From: Oscillospiraceae bacterium
Lineage (GTDB): Bacteria; Bacillota; Clostridia; Oscillospirales; UBA929
Assembly (NCBI GenBank): GCA_031282535.1
Contig: JAITDM010000237.1
Coordinates: 1 to 9,431, forward strand
DNA: 9,431 bases
Reading direction: 5' to 3'
Shown: positions 1 to 8,038 of the stretch, one piece after another
Layout of the letters: every line of letters begins with the position of its first letter
Position numbering within the stretch: the stretch's first letter is position 1
Program-made: the position numbers and the translations under genes
The notes under the pieces: generated by a model
Databases searched by the model: none
The model's input: only the letters and a program-made list of their open reading frames with translations
What the model was told of the DNA's origin: nothing

Positions 1-896
1 CCGGTGCCGATGAAGGTGCCGATGGTGTCGAAGGTGTCCGAAAGGCTGAAGGCGAAGATCGTCATGAGTACCAGGGGGATCCGCGAGGCGTCGCCGAACA
101 GCGCCCCCATGCCCTGCGCCCCGAAGGCCGCGCCAAAGGTGACGCCCAGATCGGAGAAGGATTGGGCGATGCCGGCGCTGACGCCAAGGCCGCTCAGGTC
201 GACCACGCCAAAGGGAATGCCCACGATGGTGGAGACGATGATGCTGATGAAAATGGCGCCGGGCACCTTGAGGGCGACCAGGACCACCATGACGACCAGG
301 GCGAGGACGGCGAAAATGACCGGGGCGGTGTTGAAATCCACCAGGGCGGGGACGATGCCGCTGCCGGCCACGATCGTGGTGGTGGCGGCATTGCCGTCGC
401 CCAGGGCCAGGTAGGTGCCCGGGTCGGCGGTGAAGCTCAGGAGCCCGGCGTTCTTGATGCCGATGTAGGCAATGAAGATGCCGATGCCGCCGCCGATGGC
501 GTTTTGCAGGCTGGTGGGGATGGCCTTGATGATGAGCTTGCGCACCTTGGTGACGGTGATGAGGATGTTGATGATGCCGCACAGGAAGACCATGGCCAGG
601 GCCTCCTGCCAGGTAAAGCCCAGGGCGAAGCAGACGGTGTAGGTGAAGAAGGCGTTCAGCCCCATGCCGGGGGCCTGGGCATAGGGGACGTTGGCAAACA
701 GGCCCATGACCAGGGTGCCGGCCATCGAGGCGAAGATGGTGGCCAGAAAGACCGCGCCGTAGGGGATGCCCGTCTGGGACAGCATGGCCGGGTTGACGAA
801 CAGGATGTAGGCCATGGCGAAAAAGGTGGTGAGACCGGCCAAGACCTCGGTGGAGACCTTGGTGCCGTTCTCTTTCAGCCTGAACAATTTTTCCAT
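1..896 (-). CDS. NCS2-family purine (guanine/hypoxanthine/adenine) permease, AzgA/PbuG-like, C-terminus cut by window edge
   Basis: Membrane symporter for purine-base uptake, the AzgA/PbuG branch of the NCS2 (nucleobase-cation symporter 2) superfamily. Translating the minus strand from the ATG at 896 gives 298 residues open to the left edge, starting MEKLFRLKENGTKVSTEVLA. Family blocks visible in order: GLTTFFAMAYILFVNPAML (first helix), APGMGLNAFFTYTV, SLQNAIGGGIGIFIAYIGIK, and near the edge LSDTFDTIGTFIG, the conserved Asp-rich substrate-site helix. Family members are about 430-480 residues, so roughly one third is missing. An AGGAGGT Shine-Dalgarno lies about 10 nt before the ATG (around 907-913), which fixes the start. 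No clear promoter lies between it and the upstream permease on the same strand, so co-transcription with it is inferred. The family call is solid; which purine is preferred cannot be read here. Confidence 0.93.
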   Translation of the reverse strand, partial: MEKLFRLKENGTKVSTEVLAGLTTFFAMAYILFVNPAMLSQTGIPYGAVFLATIFASMAGTLVMGLFANVPYAQAPGMGLNAFFTYTVCFALGFTWQEALAMVFLCGIINILITVTKVRKLIIKAIPTSLQNAIGGGIGIFIAYIGIKNAGLLSFTADPGTYLALGDGNAATTTIVAGSGIVPALVDFNTAPVIFAVLALVVMVVLVALKVPGAIFISIIVSTIVGIPFGVVDLSGLGVSAGIAQSFSDLGVTFGAAFGAQGMGALFGDASRIPLVLMTIFAFSLSDTFDTIGTFIGT

Positions 897-921
897 AGCG
901 GGTGAACCTCCTCGTATTTCC

Positions 922-991
922 CTAACGTGGGTTGCACCGGGGCCCACAACCCAAATGCTTGTTTTTTGTTGCCGCTTCGCGGCGACAAGGT
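922..991. repeat. 70-bp direct repeat, copy A (hairpin-bearing intergenic element)
   Basis: First of two copies of a 70-bp unit lying between the two permease genes. It contains two inverted repeats: TGGGTTG/CAACCCA (928-934 with 947-953), and a GC-rich hairpin GCCGC-TTC-GCGGC (971-983) whose stem extends outward to about 10 bp in this copy (TTGTT against GACAA). A T6 run (962-967) lies between them on the plus strand. Copy A differs from copy B only at 969 (T, against C at 1040). The compact double-hairpin form and non-coding position resemble REP/MITE-like dispersed intergenic elements; that class is inferred. Confidence 0.93.
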
Positions 992-992
992 A

Positions 993-1062
993 CTAACGTG
1001 GGTTGCACCGGGGCCCACAACCCAAATGCTTGTTTTTTGCTGCCGCTTCGCGGCGACAAGGT
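993..1062. repeat. 70-bp direct repeat, copy B
   Basis: Second copy of the unit at 922-991, offset by 71 bp with a single A spacer (992). 69 of 70 positions are identical. The one change (C at 1040) breaks one pair of the lower stem of the TTC-loop hairpin and leaves the GCCGC/GCGGC core intact. It ends 8 nt downstream of the stop codon of the UraA-like permease, so on the shared minus-strand transcript both copies would form an intercistronic structured region. It has no U-run after the hairpin in that direction, so it is not a canonical terminator for the operon. Confidence 0.93.
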
Positions 1063-1070
1063 GCGAAACG

Positions 1071-2432
1071 TCACTGTCCGCTTCGAACAGGTGGCGGGGT
1101 CTCTTTGCGGCCGATGGACAGCAGCAGGTTGAGCACGATGCCCGCGACGGCGGCGGTGGCGATGGCGGGCAGCTCCAGGCCCAGGAAGGGGATGTTGCCG
1201 CTGCCCGAAAAACCGTAGTGGCCACCCAGACCGATGATCATCATCACCGCGATGACGGCCAGGTTGCGGGCGTCGAACAGATCGACCTCCTTGTTGACCA
1301 TGATGGCGACGCCTTGGGCGGCGATGACGCCGAACAGGAAGATGCACGCCCCGTTGATGACCGCGCCGGGGATGGTGTTGATGAGGTTTGACAGCGGCCC
1401 CACGAAGGAGAGCACGATGGAGAGGAGGGACGCCGCGCCCAGCATCTTCACCGAGAAGTTCTTGGTGATGGCCATGGTGGAGATGTTCTCGCCGTAGTTG
1501 GTGCCGCCCGGGCCGCCGAACAGCGAGGCCACGATGTCGCCGATGCCGTCGCCAATGAGGTTGAGGCCCAGTTTGTCGGCGATTTTGTAGGTGCCCGCCC
1601 CCTTCTTTCTGGCCAGGTCGTTCACATAGATGTCCAGCTGGAAGAGGTGGGCCGTGGACTCCGGAATGGTGGCGATGGCAATGGGCATGATGGCCGCCAG
1701 AGCGGCCAGGTTGGGCGTGGGCAGGGTGAAGTGGGGGGCCACCAGCACGCCGTCGGCCAGGATGCGGGAGAAATCCACCAGCCCCAGGGGGATGCTGACC
1801 ACGTAGCCCGTGAGGATGCCCAGCAGAATGGGCAGCTGGCCCCACACGCCCCGCAGGTAGACCGAAAAGAGCACGGTGGCGGCGAGAGTGATCAGGGCGG
1901 CGGCCCAGGCCGTGCCGCTGGTCCCGCCGTCCGCGTAAGCCGCGGCCTGGTTCATGGCCGTGCCCGCCAGAGAGATGCCGATGATCATGGCGATGGAACC
2001 GGTGACCGTGGGCGGCAGCACCTTTTCGATCTTCTCCATGCCAAAGCGGCTGACGATGAGGCCGGCCAGGATGGAGATGAGCCCCGAGCAGATGATGCCG
2101 AACTGGGCCTCGCTGATGGCGGCGTCGGTGGCGATGCCCCCGACGATGCGTTCGCTGCCGACGACGCTCAGAACGGCGGCGATGTAGGCAAAGCTGGAGC
2201 CGAAATACAGCGGGATCTTCCCCCGGGTGACGAGCAGGAAGCACAAAGTGGCGAGTCCGCTGGCGAAGATGGTGGTGGAGACGTGAAAGCCGGTCAGCAG
2301 TGCCACGGTGACCGTGGCGGGGAACATGACCAGCACCTGCTGGAAGGCGAAGACCAGCAGCTTGCCCGGCGTGGGCGTCTCGTCGGGCAGGTACCCCAGC
2401 CCTCTTGGATCCGGTTTTGTTTGCACACACAT
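1071..2432 (-). CDS. NCS2-family uracil/xanthine permease (UraA/PyrP-like)
   Basis: Proton-coupled nucleobase importer of the inner membrane; 453 residues, normal for UraA/PyrP/xanthine permeases. Visible family features are FAFQQVLVMFPATVTVALL (first helix), GSSFAYIAAVLSVV (the TM3 strand region), IMPIAIATIPESTAH with Glu258 and His262 matching the Glu/His pair of the UraA uracil site, and GGTNYGENISTMAITK with Glu315 matching the second substrate-binding glutamate. Two start codons are possible. The ATG at 2432 has AGGGGG only 1 nt away, whereas the GTG at 2426 (codon 3) sits 7 nt from the same Shine-Dalgarno and may be the true start. The longer reading from an ATG at 2552 overlaps the promoter and is rejected. 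It is the first gene of a probable leftward two-gene operon with the purine permease. Uracil against xanthine specificity is not certain; the Glu/His pattern favours uracil. Confidence 0.95.
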   Translation of the reverse strand: MCVQTKPDPRGLGYLPDETPTPGKLLVFAFQQVLVMFPATVTVALLTGFHVSTTIFASGLATLCFLLVTRGKIPLYFGSSFAYIAAVLSVVGSERIVGGIATDAAISEAQFGIICSGLISILAGLIVSRFGMEKIEKVLPPTVTGSIAMIIGISLAGTAMNQAAAYADGGTSGTAWAAALITLAATVLFSVYLRGVWGQLPILLGILTGYVVSIPLGLVDFSRILADGVLVAPHFTLPTPNLAALAAIMPIAIATIPESTAHLFQLDIYVNDLARKKGAGTYKIADKLGLNLIGDGIGDIVASLFGGPGGTNYGENISTMAITKNFSVKMLGAASLLSIVLSFVGPLSNLINTIPGAVINGACIFLFGVIAAQGVAIMVNKEVDLFDARNLAVIAVMMIIGLGGHYGFSGSGNIPFLGLELPAIATAAVAGIVLNLLLSIGRKETPPPVRSGQ

Positions 2433-2517
2433 ACCCCCTAAACAGTTTGTAAAACAGGCCCGGGAAAGATCCGCGCGGCGCCGCGCGCGGCGGAGAGAAG
2501 CGCCCGTGCGCAATACC
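2433..2517 (-). promoter_or_regulatory. 5' leader of the permease operon with a GC-rich palindrome
   Basis: About 85 nt of untranslated leader is predicted between the -10 box (2524-2529) and the permease start. It contains a perfect 16-bp palindrome (2472-2487, centred on GGCGCC) inside a longer CG-rich stretch, able to form a strong RNA stem. No U-run follows it, and I do not recognise a PyrR site or purine riboswitch core, so regulation through this leader is only a possibility. Confidence 0.4.
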
Positions 2518-2523
2518 CTGTCC

Positions 2524-2552
2524 ATTATATCGGGTTTGGCGGCGGCATACAA
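2524..2552 (-). promoter_or_regulatory. Sigma-A-type promoter for the permease operon
   Basis: Minus-strand -35 TTGTAT (2547-2552) and a perfect -10 TATAAT (2524-2529), separated by exactly 17 bp. The predicted transcript starts near 2517 and runs into the UraA-like permease. The -35 matches the consensus at four of six positions; the -10 is perfect. Its place in the divergent intergenic region supports it. Confidence 0.75.
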
Positions 2553-2597
2553 GGCTCAGATGTCAAGAATGTGACCAAAAATGCTCAAAAAAGCGTA

Positions 2598-2626
2598 CAG
2601 ACAGGGGCGGGAGGGGCTCATATAAT
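2598..2626 (+). promoter_or_regulatory. Sigma-A-type promoter for the GH127 gene
   Basis: -35 CAGACA (2598-2603, four of six consensus positions) and perfect -10 TATAAT (2621-2626) with a 17-bp spacer. The predicted start is near 2633, giving a leader of about 50 nt before the GTG start at 2682. It is divergent from the permease promoter about 70 bp away. No clear operator, such as a LacI- or AraC-type inverted repeat, was recognised between the two. Confidence 0.75.
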
Positions 2627-2681
2627 AGAGACGTCGGAGGGCGTCTAAACGTCCAAAAGACAGAAAGCGAGGCGAGGACCT

Positions 2682-5600
2682 GTGAAAGTGTTGAGGAGAG
2701 TGGGGAAGAGGTCGATGGCCTGGGTGCTGGCGGTTTTGGTGATCTTGGCCGTGCCGTCCGTGCCGGCCGCCGCCGCGCGCGCCGGCAACGCCAACTACTA
2801 CAGCAACCAGGGCGCGCTTGTGGCCGACGCGTTCGCGGCGCTGCCGCTGTCGGCCGTCCGCGCCAGCGGGTGGCTGGAAAACCAGCTCCTGCTGCAAAAA
2901 AACGGCCTGAGCGGCCACATGCACCTGTTCAACGAGTACAACGCGGCCACCAGCCGCTGGCTGCGGGCGGCGTCCGGCGAGGCGTGGGAGCGCGGCCCCT
3001 ATTACATGCGCGGCCTGGTGGCGCTGGCGTTTACGCTGGACGACGAGACGCTGAAAGCCGAAGCCATGCAGTGGATTGAGGCGATTTTGGGCAGCCAGCG
3101 CGCAAACGGCGCCTTCGGCCCGACGAGCCTGGGCGACTGGTGGCCGAACATGCCGGTCCTGATGGCGCTGCGGGACTATTACGGCTACACGGAGTACGTC
3201 GGCGCGCCGGATGCGCGCATACTGCCGTTTATGGAGGCGTATTTTCGCTATCAATTGGAAAACTTATCCAGATATAGACTGACGAACTGGGCGGACGCGC
3301 GCGGCGGCGACAACATCGACAGTGTCTTCTGGCTGTACAACCGCCTGTACGACGCGGCGAACCCGGAGGACACGGCGTGGCTGCTGAACCTCGGCGAGCT
3401 GCTGATCAGCCAGACGAACAACTGGACGGACATCTACAACACCTCGACGGTGCGTTACCACGTGGTCAACACGAGCCAGGGGCTCAAGACGCCCGCCGTG
3501 TACTACCAGTACAACGGGGACCCCGCGTGGCGGGACGCCGCCGCGAACGGCATCCTCCACTGGGGCATCGACCACGGGCGCATAGACGGGCTGCCGAACG
3601 CGGACGAGGGCGCGCGGGACAACCGCGCCACCCGTGGCTCGGAGACCTGCGGCGTCGTGGAGAACCTGCTCTCGATGGAGATCACCGAGAGGATCCTCGG
3701 CGACGCGTGGATCGGCGACTACATCGAAAGGGTGGCGTACAACGCGCTGCCCGCCACGACGACGCCCGACGGGACGGGGCACGTCTATTTTATCCAGCAA
3801 AACCAGGTGCTGGCCACGCTGGGCAACCACGAGTTTGACAACGACCACGGCGACAGCGCCGCGTTCGGCGCGCCGGACGGATACGACTGCTGCTTCTCGA
3901 ACTACCACATGGGGTGGGCGAAGTTTGTGCAGTCGATGTGGATGGCGACGTACGACGGCGGCCTGGCCGTCACGGCCTACGGCCCGAACCAGGTGACGGC
4001 CAAGGTGGCCGACGGCAGGACGGCCCGGTTTGTCCAGGAGACGGACTATCCGTTCAAGGACGCCGTGAAGCTCACCTACGGCGGCGACGAGGCGGCGTTT
4101 GCACTGAAGCTGCGCATCCCCGCGTGGGCGGTCCGCCCGGTCGTCAAGGTCAACGGCGCGGTCTGCGAGGGCGTCGTGTCCGGCGCGTACTACACGGTGA
4201 ACCGGGTGTGGACGTACGGCGACGTGGTGGACCTGGTCTTCCCCAGCGAGATCAAGGCCTCCACTTGGTACAACAACTCCGTCGGCATCGAAAAGGGCGC
4301 GCTGGTGTACGGTCTCAAGATCGACGAGGAGTGGCGCCGCCTGGACGGCACGGAGGGCAACGACCTGCGCGAGATCAAGGTGCCGCACAAGGAGGACTAT
4401 CCGACGCGCGAGGTGTTTGCGGCCAGCCGCTGGAACTACGGCCTGGTGATCGACTACGACGACCCGGCCGCGGGCATCGCCGTCGAGGAGGCGGCGCAGA
4501 TCCCGCTGCAGCCCTTCAGCGCGGAGACCCCGCCCGTGACGCTGAAGGCCACGGGGCAGATCATCCCGGCGTGGACGCTGGACGGCAACCTGACCGGTCC
4601 GCAGCCGTTCATCACGCCCTACGACGGGACATTGACGGAGCCGGTCGAGCTGATCCCATACGGGTCCGGGCGGCTCAGGATCTCCCAATTTCCGCGCATC
4701 GGCGCGCCGTCGGAGACAGTCGTGCGGCGCGACGGATACACGGTCCGGCACAGCGGCGCGGTGTATACCGAGTTTGACAACGTGGTGGTGCCGGCGGCGG
4801 ACGATTACCGTCTCGTCGTCCGCGGGACCGGCGCGGGCCGGGTGCTGGTGAACAGCCGGTACAGCGAGGCACTCGATCTCTCCGGCGGCGAGGCCGTCGT
4901 GTCGGGCCTGAAGACCAAGACGAGCGGCAGCTTTCAGTTCCGCCACGAACAGCTGAACAACCTGCGCTTCACCGACGGGCTCACGGTGTCCTCCATCGAG
5001 GTCGTTCTCGCCGACAGGACCATCGACGACATTGTCGTCAGCAGCGTGAGCCGGACGGCGGCGGGGATCCGTCTGTCGACCAACCTCAGCGTTCAGGAGA
5101 CGCCGTACCGCGTGGTGTACGGCACAGAGCCCGGCGTCTACACGACGGAGGTGTCCAGCTTTGCCGGCGCCGCCGCGCAGATCACGGGGTTGGACCCGGC
5201 GGCGACATACTATGTGCGGGTCCGGGCGGCCGTGAACGGCACCGCGAAGGAGAGCAAGGAATATGTGCTGCCGCCGGTGCCGGACGGCGGCGCGCTGACG
5301 CCCGATCCGAACGCGCCGGAGGCGGTGTACGGCGGATTTGGCACGGCGGACGACGTGCGGCGCGACTGGACATGGATCAGCCCGGGCGGCAGCGTGTCTT
5401 TGCCGGAGGGCGACCCGGCGCGCATCCGCTTTGCGCGGAGCACGAACCACAAGGCCTATCTGAACGTGGCCGGCGCCGCCCAGTGGACCGACTACGTGGC
5501 GGAGGTTCGCCTGTCGCTGGACGACATCGAGCGCAACAACGGCGGGCTGATGCTCCGGGTGACGAACCCGCGGGACGGTGCGGACGGGTACGAGGGGTAC

Positions 5601-7937
5601 TTCGTCGGCATCGGCCGGTTTGGCACGGCGCCGGCCGGCACCAGCCATGTGGTGATCGACTATGCGGACGGCGGCTGGCACGATCTGAAGCAGGCGGCGC
5701 AGCCCATCGTGCCCGGCCAGGTCTACACGCTGAAGGTGGTCGCCCGCGGGGAGAGATTCGCTGTCTATCTCGACGGCGCGCTCGTCACGACGTTTGAGGA
5801 CAGCCGCTTTGCGAGCGGCACGGTCGGCCTGCGTTCCTACGACGAGGCGTTTACGGTCTACGGCGTCACGGTCCGTCCCGTCACGCAGGAGGACCTGCGC
5901 GTGTTTGAGACGCCGGATGAGGGCCCGGAGCCGGACCCCGGCGCGCCCGACGCGCGGTACACGGGCTTCGGGTCCGCGGCGGCGTACCGGTCCGAGTGGC
6001 AGGCGTACGGCAGCCCCCAGGCGATCGTGCCCGTGGAGGAAGACGGGCGGACGCGGCTGGCGTTCGGGCGGGACAGCGACGTCAAAACGGTGCTCGTCAA
6101 CGCCCCGCAGGCGGAGGCCGATCCGCTGACGTGGACGGACTACACGGCCGAGGCGGCGCTGTCCGTCACGCTGGCGGACAACAACAACGCCGGTCTGATG
6201 ATCCGCACCACCGGCAGCGGGGCCGGACCGGACAACTACCACGGGTACTTCGTCGGGATCGGACGGGTCGGCGAGGTGAACGGGACCGGTGTGATCATCG
6301 GCTATGCGGACGGCGGCTGGCACACGCTCAAGTGGATCCCGTGGCACATCGAGGCCGGGCGGACATACATGCTGAAGGCGGTGGCCTACGGCGGGACGAT
6401 CGCGGCGTTTGTGGACGGCGTGTGGGCCGGCGCCGTCCGGGACGCGCGGTATACCGCCGGGACGATCGGCCTGCGCTCCTACAAGGAGGCGTTTACGGTC
6501 CACGGCGTCGACGTCAGGCCCGTGACGAAGGAGGACCTGGCCTGGCTCGCCGCGCTCGCCGCGCCCGCCTTCTTCGACGATTTCTCCGACCCCGCGGCGT
6601 CGGAAGCCCGGTGGACGGCGTACGGCAGCACGGCGCTCGTCACGATGGGCGGCGGCGTCCTCCAGCTGGGCAGCAGCAGCAACATCAAGGCCGTCGCCGG
6701 GCAGGCGGACTGGTCCGACTGCGTCTATGAGGCCGACATCCGTCTGGTGGACGACGACAACGGCAACAACGCGGGCCTCATGGTCCGCGTGACGGGCGAG
6801 GCGTCCGGCGCGGACGCTTACAGGGGCTACTACTTCGGCATTCGGCGCGACGGGATCGTCGTCGGCAGGGCCAACAACAACTGGACGTCCCTGGCGGAGC
6901 CGGCCCACGGCGCGGTGAAGCCCATCGGCCAGGCAAACCACCTGAAGGTCGTCGCAAGCGGCGGCGAGCTCCATTACTTCGTGAACGGCGTGCTGGTATA
7001 CAGCGTCAACGACACGCAGTTTGCGGCGGGCAAGATCGGTCTGCGGGGGTACAACCGGAAATTCACGGCGGACAATGTGACGGTCCGCGCCATCTCCCGG
7101 CAGGATCTGGCCGAGATCGCCGCGCAGCCGGTCAAGGAGGTCGCCGTGACGGCGGCGTCCGCCGGCACGATCATCCAGGTGAAGTTCCCGAAGGTCGCGG
7201 GCGCCACGACGTACAAGGTGGCCTACGGCACGCAGCCGGGGGTGTACACCGAGGAGATCGTGGACGTCGCGACAAGCGGCTACGCGGCCGGGGTGATCAC
7301 GGCCGGCAAGACCGCCTTTGCCGCGCCGGCGCCCGGCGTCTGCTACCTGCGGTTCTATGCGCTGAACAACATGAGCCTCGCGGCGGTGTCGCAGGAGGTG
7401 GCGGTGACCACGGGGTACCGCGAGACGACGGAGCGGATCGCCGGCCAGCTGGCGGCGACGCTGGCCGAGGCGCGGGCGTGGGACACGTCGGCCTACACCG
7501 GGGCCAGCGCCGCGCGGTGGGCGCGCGCGGTCGCGTACGCCGACGCCGTGAGCCTGGACCCCCGGGCGAACCAGATGACGCTCGGCCTGGCCCGGCAGCT
7601 GCTGCTCTGCGCGGCCAAACCCGACTCCGACGAGGCGGCGTACGCCGTCTTCAAGGCGTCCGTCGAGGTGAGCGCGGACGGCGCCGGCGCGGCCGTGGCC
7701 GCCTTCACCGTGGTGAACACAGACGGCGGCGGCGACAGGGCGGTGCGGTGTCTGTTGGCCGTCTACGACGCGCGGGGCCGGCTGACCGATCTCCTGCAGG
7801 ACGAGGCGGTCGCTGGCGCGGGGGTGTATCACCACACGCTGACGGCCGACCGGCCTGACGGCGGGTCGGCCAGGGCGTATCTCTGGGAGCGGGACACCTG
7901 GGCGCCGCTGTGCGAGGCCGGGACGCTCCCGGCGTGA
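2682..7937 (+). CDS. Secreted multi-modular GH127-type beta-L-arabinofuranosidase (DUF1680) with FN3-like, LamG-like and FIVAR-like modules
   Basis: Predicted extracellular glycosidase of 1751 residues that removes beta-L-arabinofuranose from plant glycans. GTG start with GAGG at 2674-2677; the next in-frame Met would trim the signal peptide. Modules: signal peptide 1-32 (basic start, hydrophobic core, VPAAAA end); GH127 about 36-675, ending in the family-typical VELIPYGSGRLRISQFP; beta-rich linker domain about 677-777; FN3-like about 778-866; LamG/CBM66-like modules about 877-1072, 1087-1287 and 1295-1477; FN3-like about 1484-1577; FIVAR-like helices about 1580-1647; C-terminal beta domain. 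Active site: Glu321 and Cys323 (SETC) plus Cys403-Cys404 (CC) match the GH127 zinc ligands, Cys403 being the expected nucleophile; Glu309 may be the acid/base. I see no sortase motif or SLH domain, so retention would rely on the accessory modules. GH127 is confident; GH146-like specificity is possible. Confidence 0.92.
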   Translation: MKVLRRVGKRSMAWVLAVLVILAVPSVPAAAARAGNANYYSNQGALVADAFAALPLSAVRASGWLENQLLLQKNGLSGHMHLFNEYNAATSRWLRAASGEAWERGPYYMRGLVALAFTLDDETLKAEAMQWIEAILGSQRANGAFGPTSLGDWWPNMPVLMALRDYYGYTEYVGAPDARILPFMEAYFRYQLENLSRYRLTNWADARGGDNIDSVFWLYNRLYDAANPEDTAWLLNLGELLISQTNNWTDIYNTSTVRYHVVNTSQGLKTPAVYYQYNGDPAWRDAAANGILHWGIDHGRIDGLPNADEGARDNRATRGSETCGVVENLLSMEITERILGDAWIGDYIERVAYNALPATTTPDGTGHVYFIQQNQVLATLGNHEFDNDHGDSAAFGAPDGYDCCFSNYHMGWAKFVQSMWMATYDGGLAVTAYGPNQVTAKVADGRTARFVQETDYPFKDAVKLTYGGDEAAFALKLRIPAWAVRPVVKVNGAVCEGVVSGAYYTVNRVWTYGDVVDLVFPSEIKASTWYNNSVGIEKGALVYGLKIDEEWRRLDGTEGNDLREIKVPHKEDYPTREVFAASRWNYGLVIDYDDPAAGIAVEEAAQIPLQPFSAETPPVTLKATGQIIPAWTLDGNLTGPQPFITPYDGTLTEPVELIPYGSGRLRISQFPRIGAPSETVVRRDGYTVRHSGAVYTEFDNVVVPAADDYRLVVRGTGAGRVLVNSRYSEALDLSGGEAVVSGLKTKTSGSFQFRHEQLNNLRFTDGLTVSSIEVVLADRTIDDIVVSSVSRTAAGIRLSTNLSVQETPYRVVYGTEPGVYTTEVSSFAGAAAQITGLDPAATYYVRVRAAVNGTAKESKEYVLPPVPDGGALTPDPNAPEAVYGGFGTADDVRRDWTWISPGGSVSLPEGDPARIRFARSTNHKAYLNVAGAAQWTDYVAEVRLSLDDIERNNGGLMLRVTNPRDGADGYEGYFVGIGRFGTAPAGTSHVVIDYADGGWHDLKQAAQPIVPGQVYTLKVVARGERFAVYLDGALVTTFEDSRFASGTVGLRSYDEAFTVYGVTVRPVTQEDLRVFETPDEGPEPDPGAPDARYTGFGSAAAYRSEWQAYGSPQAIVPVEEDGRTRLAFGRDSDVKTVLVNAPQAEADPLTWTDYTAEAALSVTLADNNNAGLMIRTTGSGAGPDNYHGYFVGIGRVGEVNGTGVIIGYADGGWHTLKWIPWHIEAGRTYMLKAVAYGGTIAAFVDGVWAGAVRDARYTAGTIGLRSYKEAFTVHGVDVRPVTKEDLAWLAALAAPAFFDDFSDPAASEARWTAYGSTALVTMGGGVLQLGSSSNIKAVAGQADWSDCVYEADIRLVDDDNGNNAGLMVRVTGEASGADAYRGYYFGIRRDGIVVGRANNNWTSLAEPAHGAVKPIGQANHLKVVASGGELHYFVNGVLVYSVNDTQFAAGKIGLRGYNRKFTADNVTVRAISRQDLAEIAAQPVKEVAVTAASAGTIIQVKFPKVAGATTYKVAYGTQPGVYTEEIVDVATSGYAAGVITAGKTAFAAPAPGVCYLRFYALNNMSLAAVSQEVAVTTGYRETTERIAGQLAATLAEARAWDTSAYTGASAARWARAVAYADAVSLDPRANQMTLGLARQLLLCAAKPDSDEAAYAVFKASVEVSADGAGAAVAAFTVVNTDGGGDRAVRCLLAVYDARGRLTDLLQDEAVAGAGVYHHTLTADRPDGGSARAYLWERDTWAPLCEAGTLPA
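5311..7110 (+). repeat. Three tandem concanavalin/LamG-like modules inside the glycosidase gene
   Basis: Three homologous coding repeats of about 185-200 codons. Shared landmarks are NNGGLMLRV / NNAGLMIRT / NNAGLMVRV, GYFVGIGR / GYFVGIGR / GYYFGIRR, GTVGLRSYDEAFTV / GTIGLRSYKEAFTV / GKIGLRGYNRKFTA and the ends RPVTQEDL / RPVTKEDL / RAISRQDL. Modules 1 and 2 are closest: a 22-bp stretch (from 5660 and from 6302) coding YADGGWH is identical at an offset of 642 bp, which points to a fairly recent duplication. The fold resembles the jelly-roll modules of CBM66 or DUF1080 proteins; a glycan-binding role is inferred. Confidence 0.85.
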
Positions 7938-7943
7938 CCGGCG

Positions 7944-7998
7944 GGGCCTCTGCGAAACGGCGCGCTGCCGTCCCGCAGAGGCCCTGTTGTGATTTTAT
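7944..7998 (+). terminator. Intrinsic terminator of the GH127 gene
   Basis: Eleven-bp perfect stem GGGCCTCTGCG (7944-7954) with CGCAGAGGCCC (7974-7984), enclosing an inner ACGGC/GCCGT hairpin and followed by the T-rich tail TGTTGTGATTTT. It begins 6 nt after the stop codon. The U-run is interrupted, but the stem is strong and the position is right. Confidence 0.8.
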
Positions 7999-8038
7999 AC
8001 AAAGTTGCCTAAACGTTGAAGTTTTTTGCAAATATCTC

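Noticed and set aside
162..905. A 247-codon plus-strand frame rich in Gly, Asp and Ala
   Set aside because: It is the antisense shadow of the AzgA-like permease; composition is biased and no motifs are seen.
922..2430. A 502-codon minus-strand frame over the UraA-like permease
   Set aside because: It overlaps the permease in another frame, gives His/Arg/Gly-rich nonsense and runs through the 70-bp repeats. The permease frame has the proper membrane helices and substrate residues.
2433..2517. PyrR attenuator or purine riboswitch in the permease leader
   Set aside because: No PyrR anti-antiterminator motif, purine aptamer core or terminator T-run was found; only a CG palindrome is present.
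3264..7835. A 1523-codon open frame on the minus strand opposite the glycosidase gene
   Set aside because: It is rich in Arg, His, Val and Asp with no recognisable domain and no Shine-Dalgarno. It is a GC-bias shadow of the plus-strand gene, whose translation has clear GH127 motifs.
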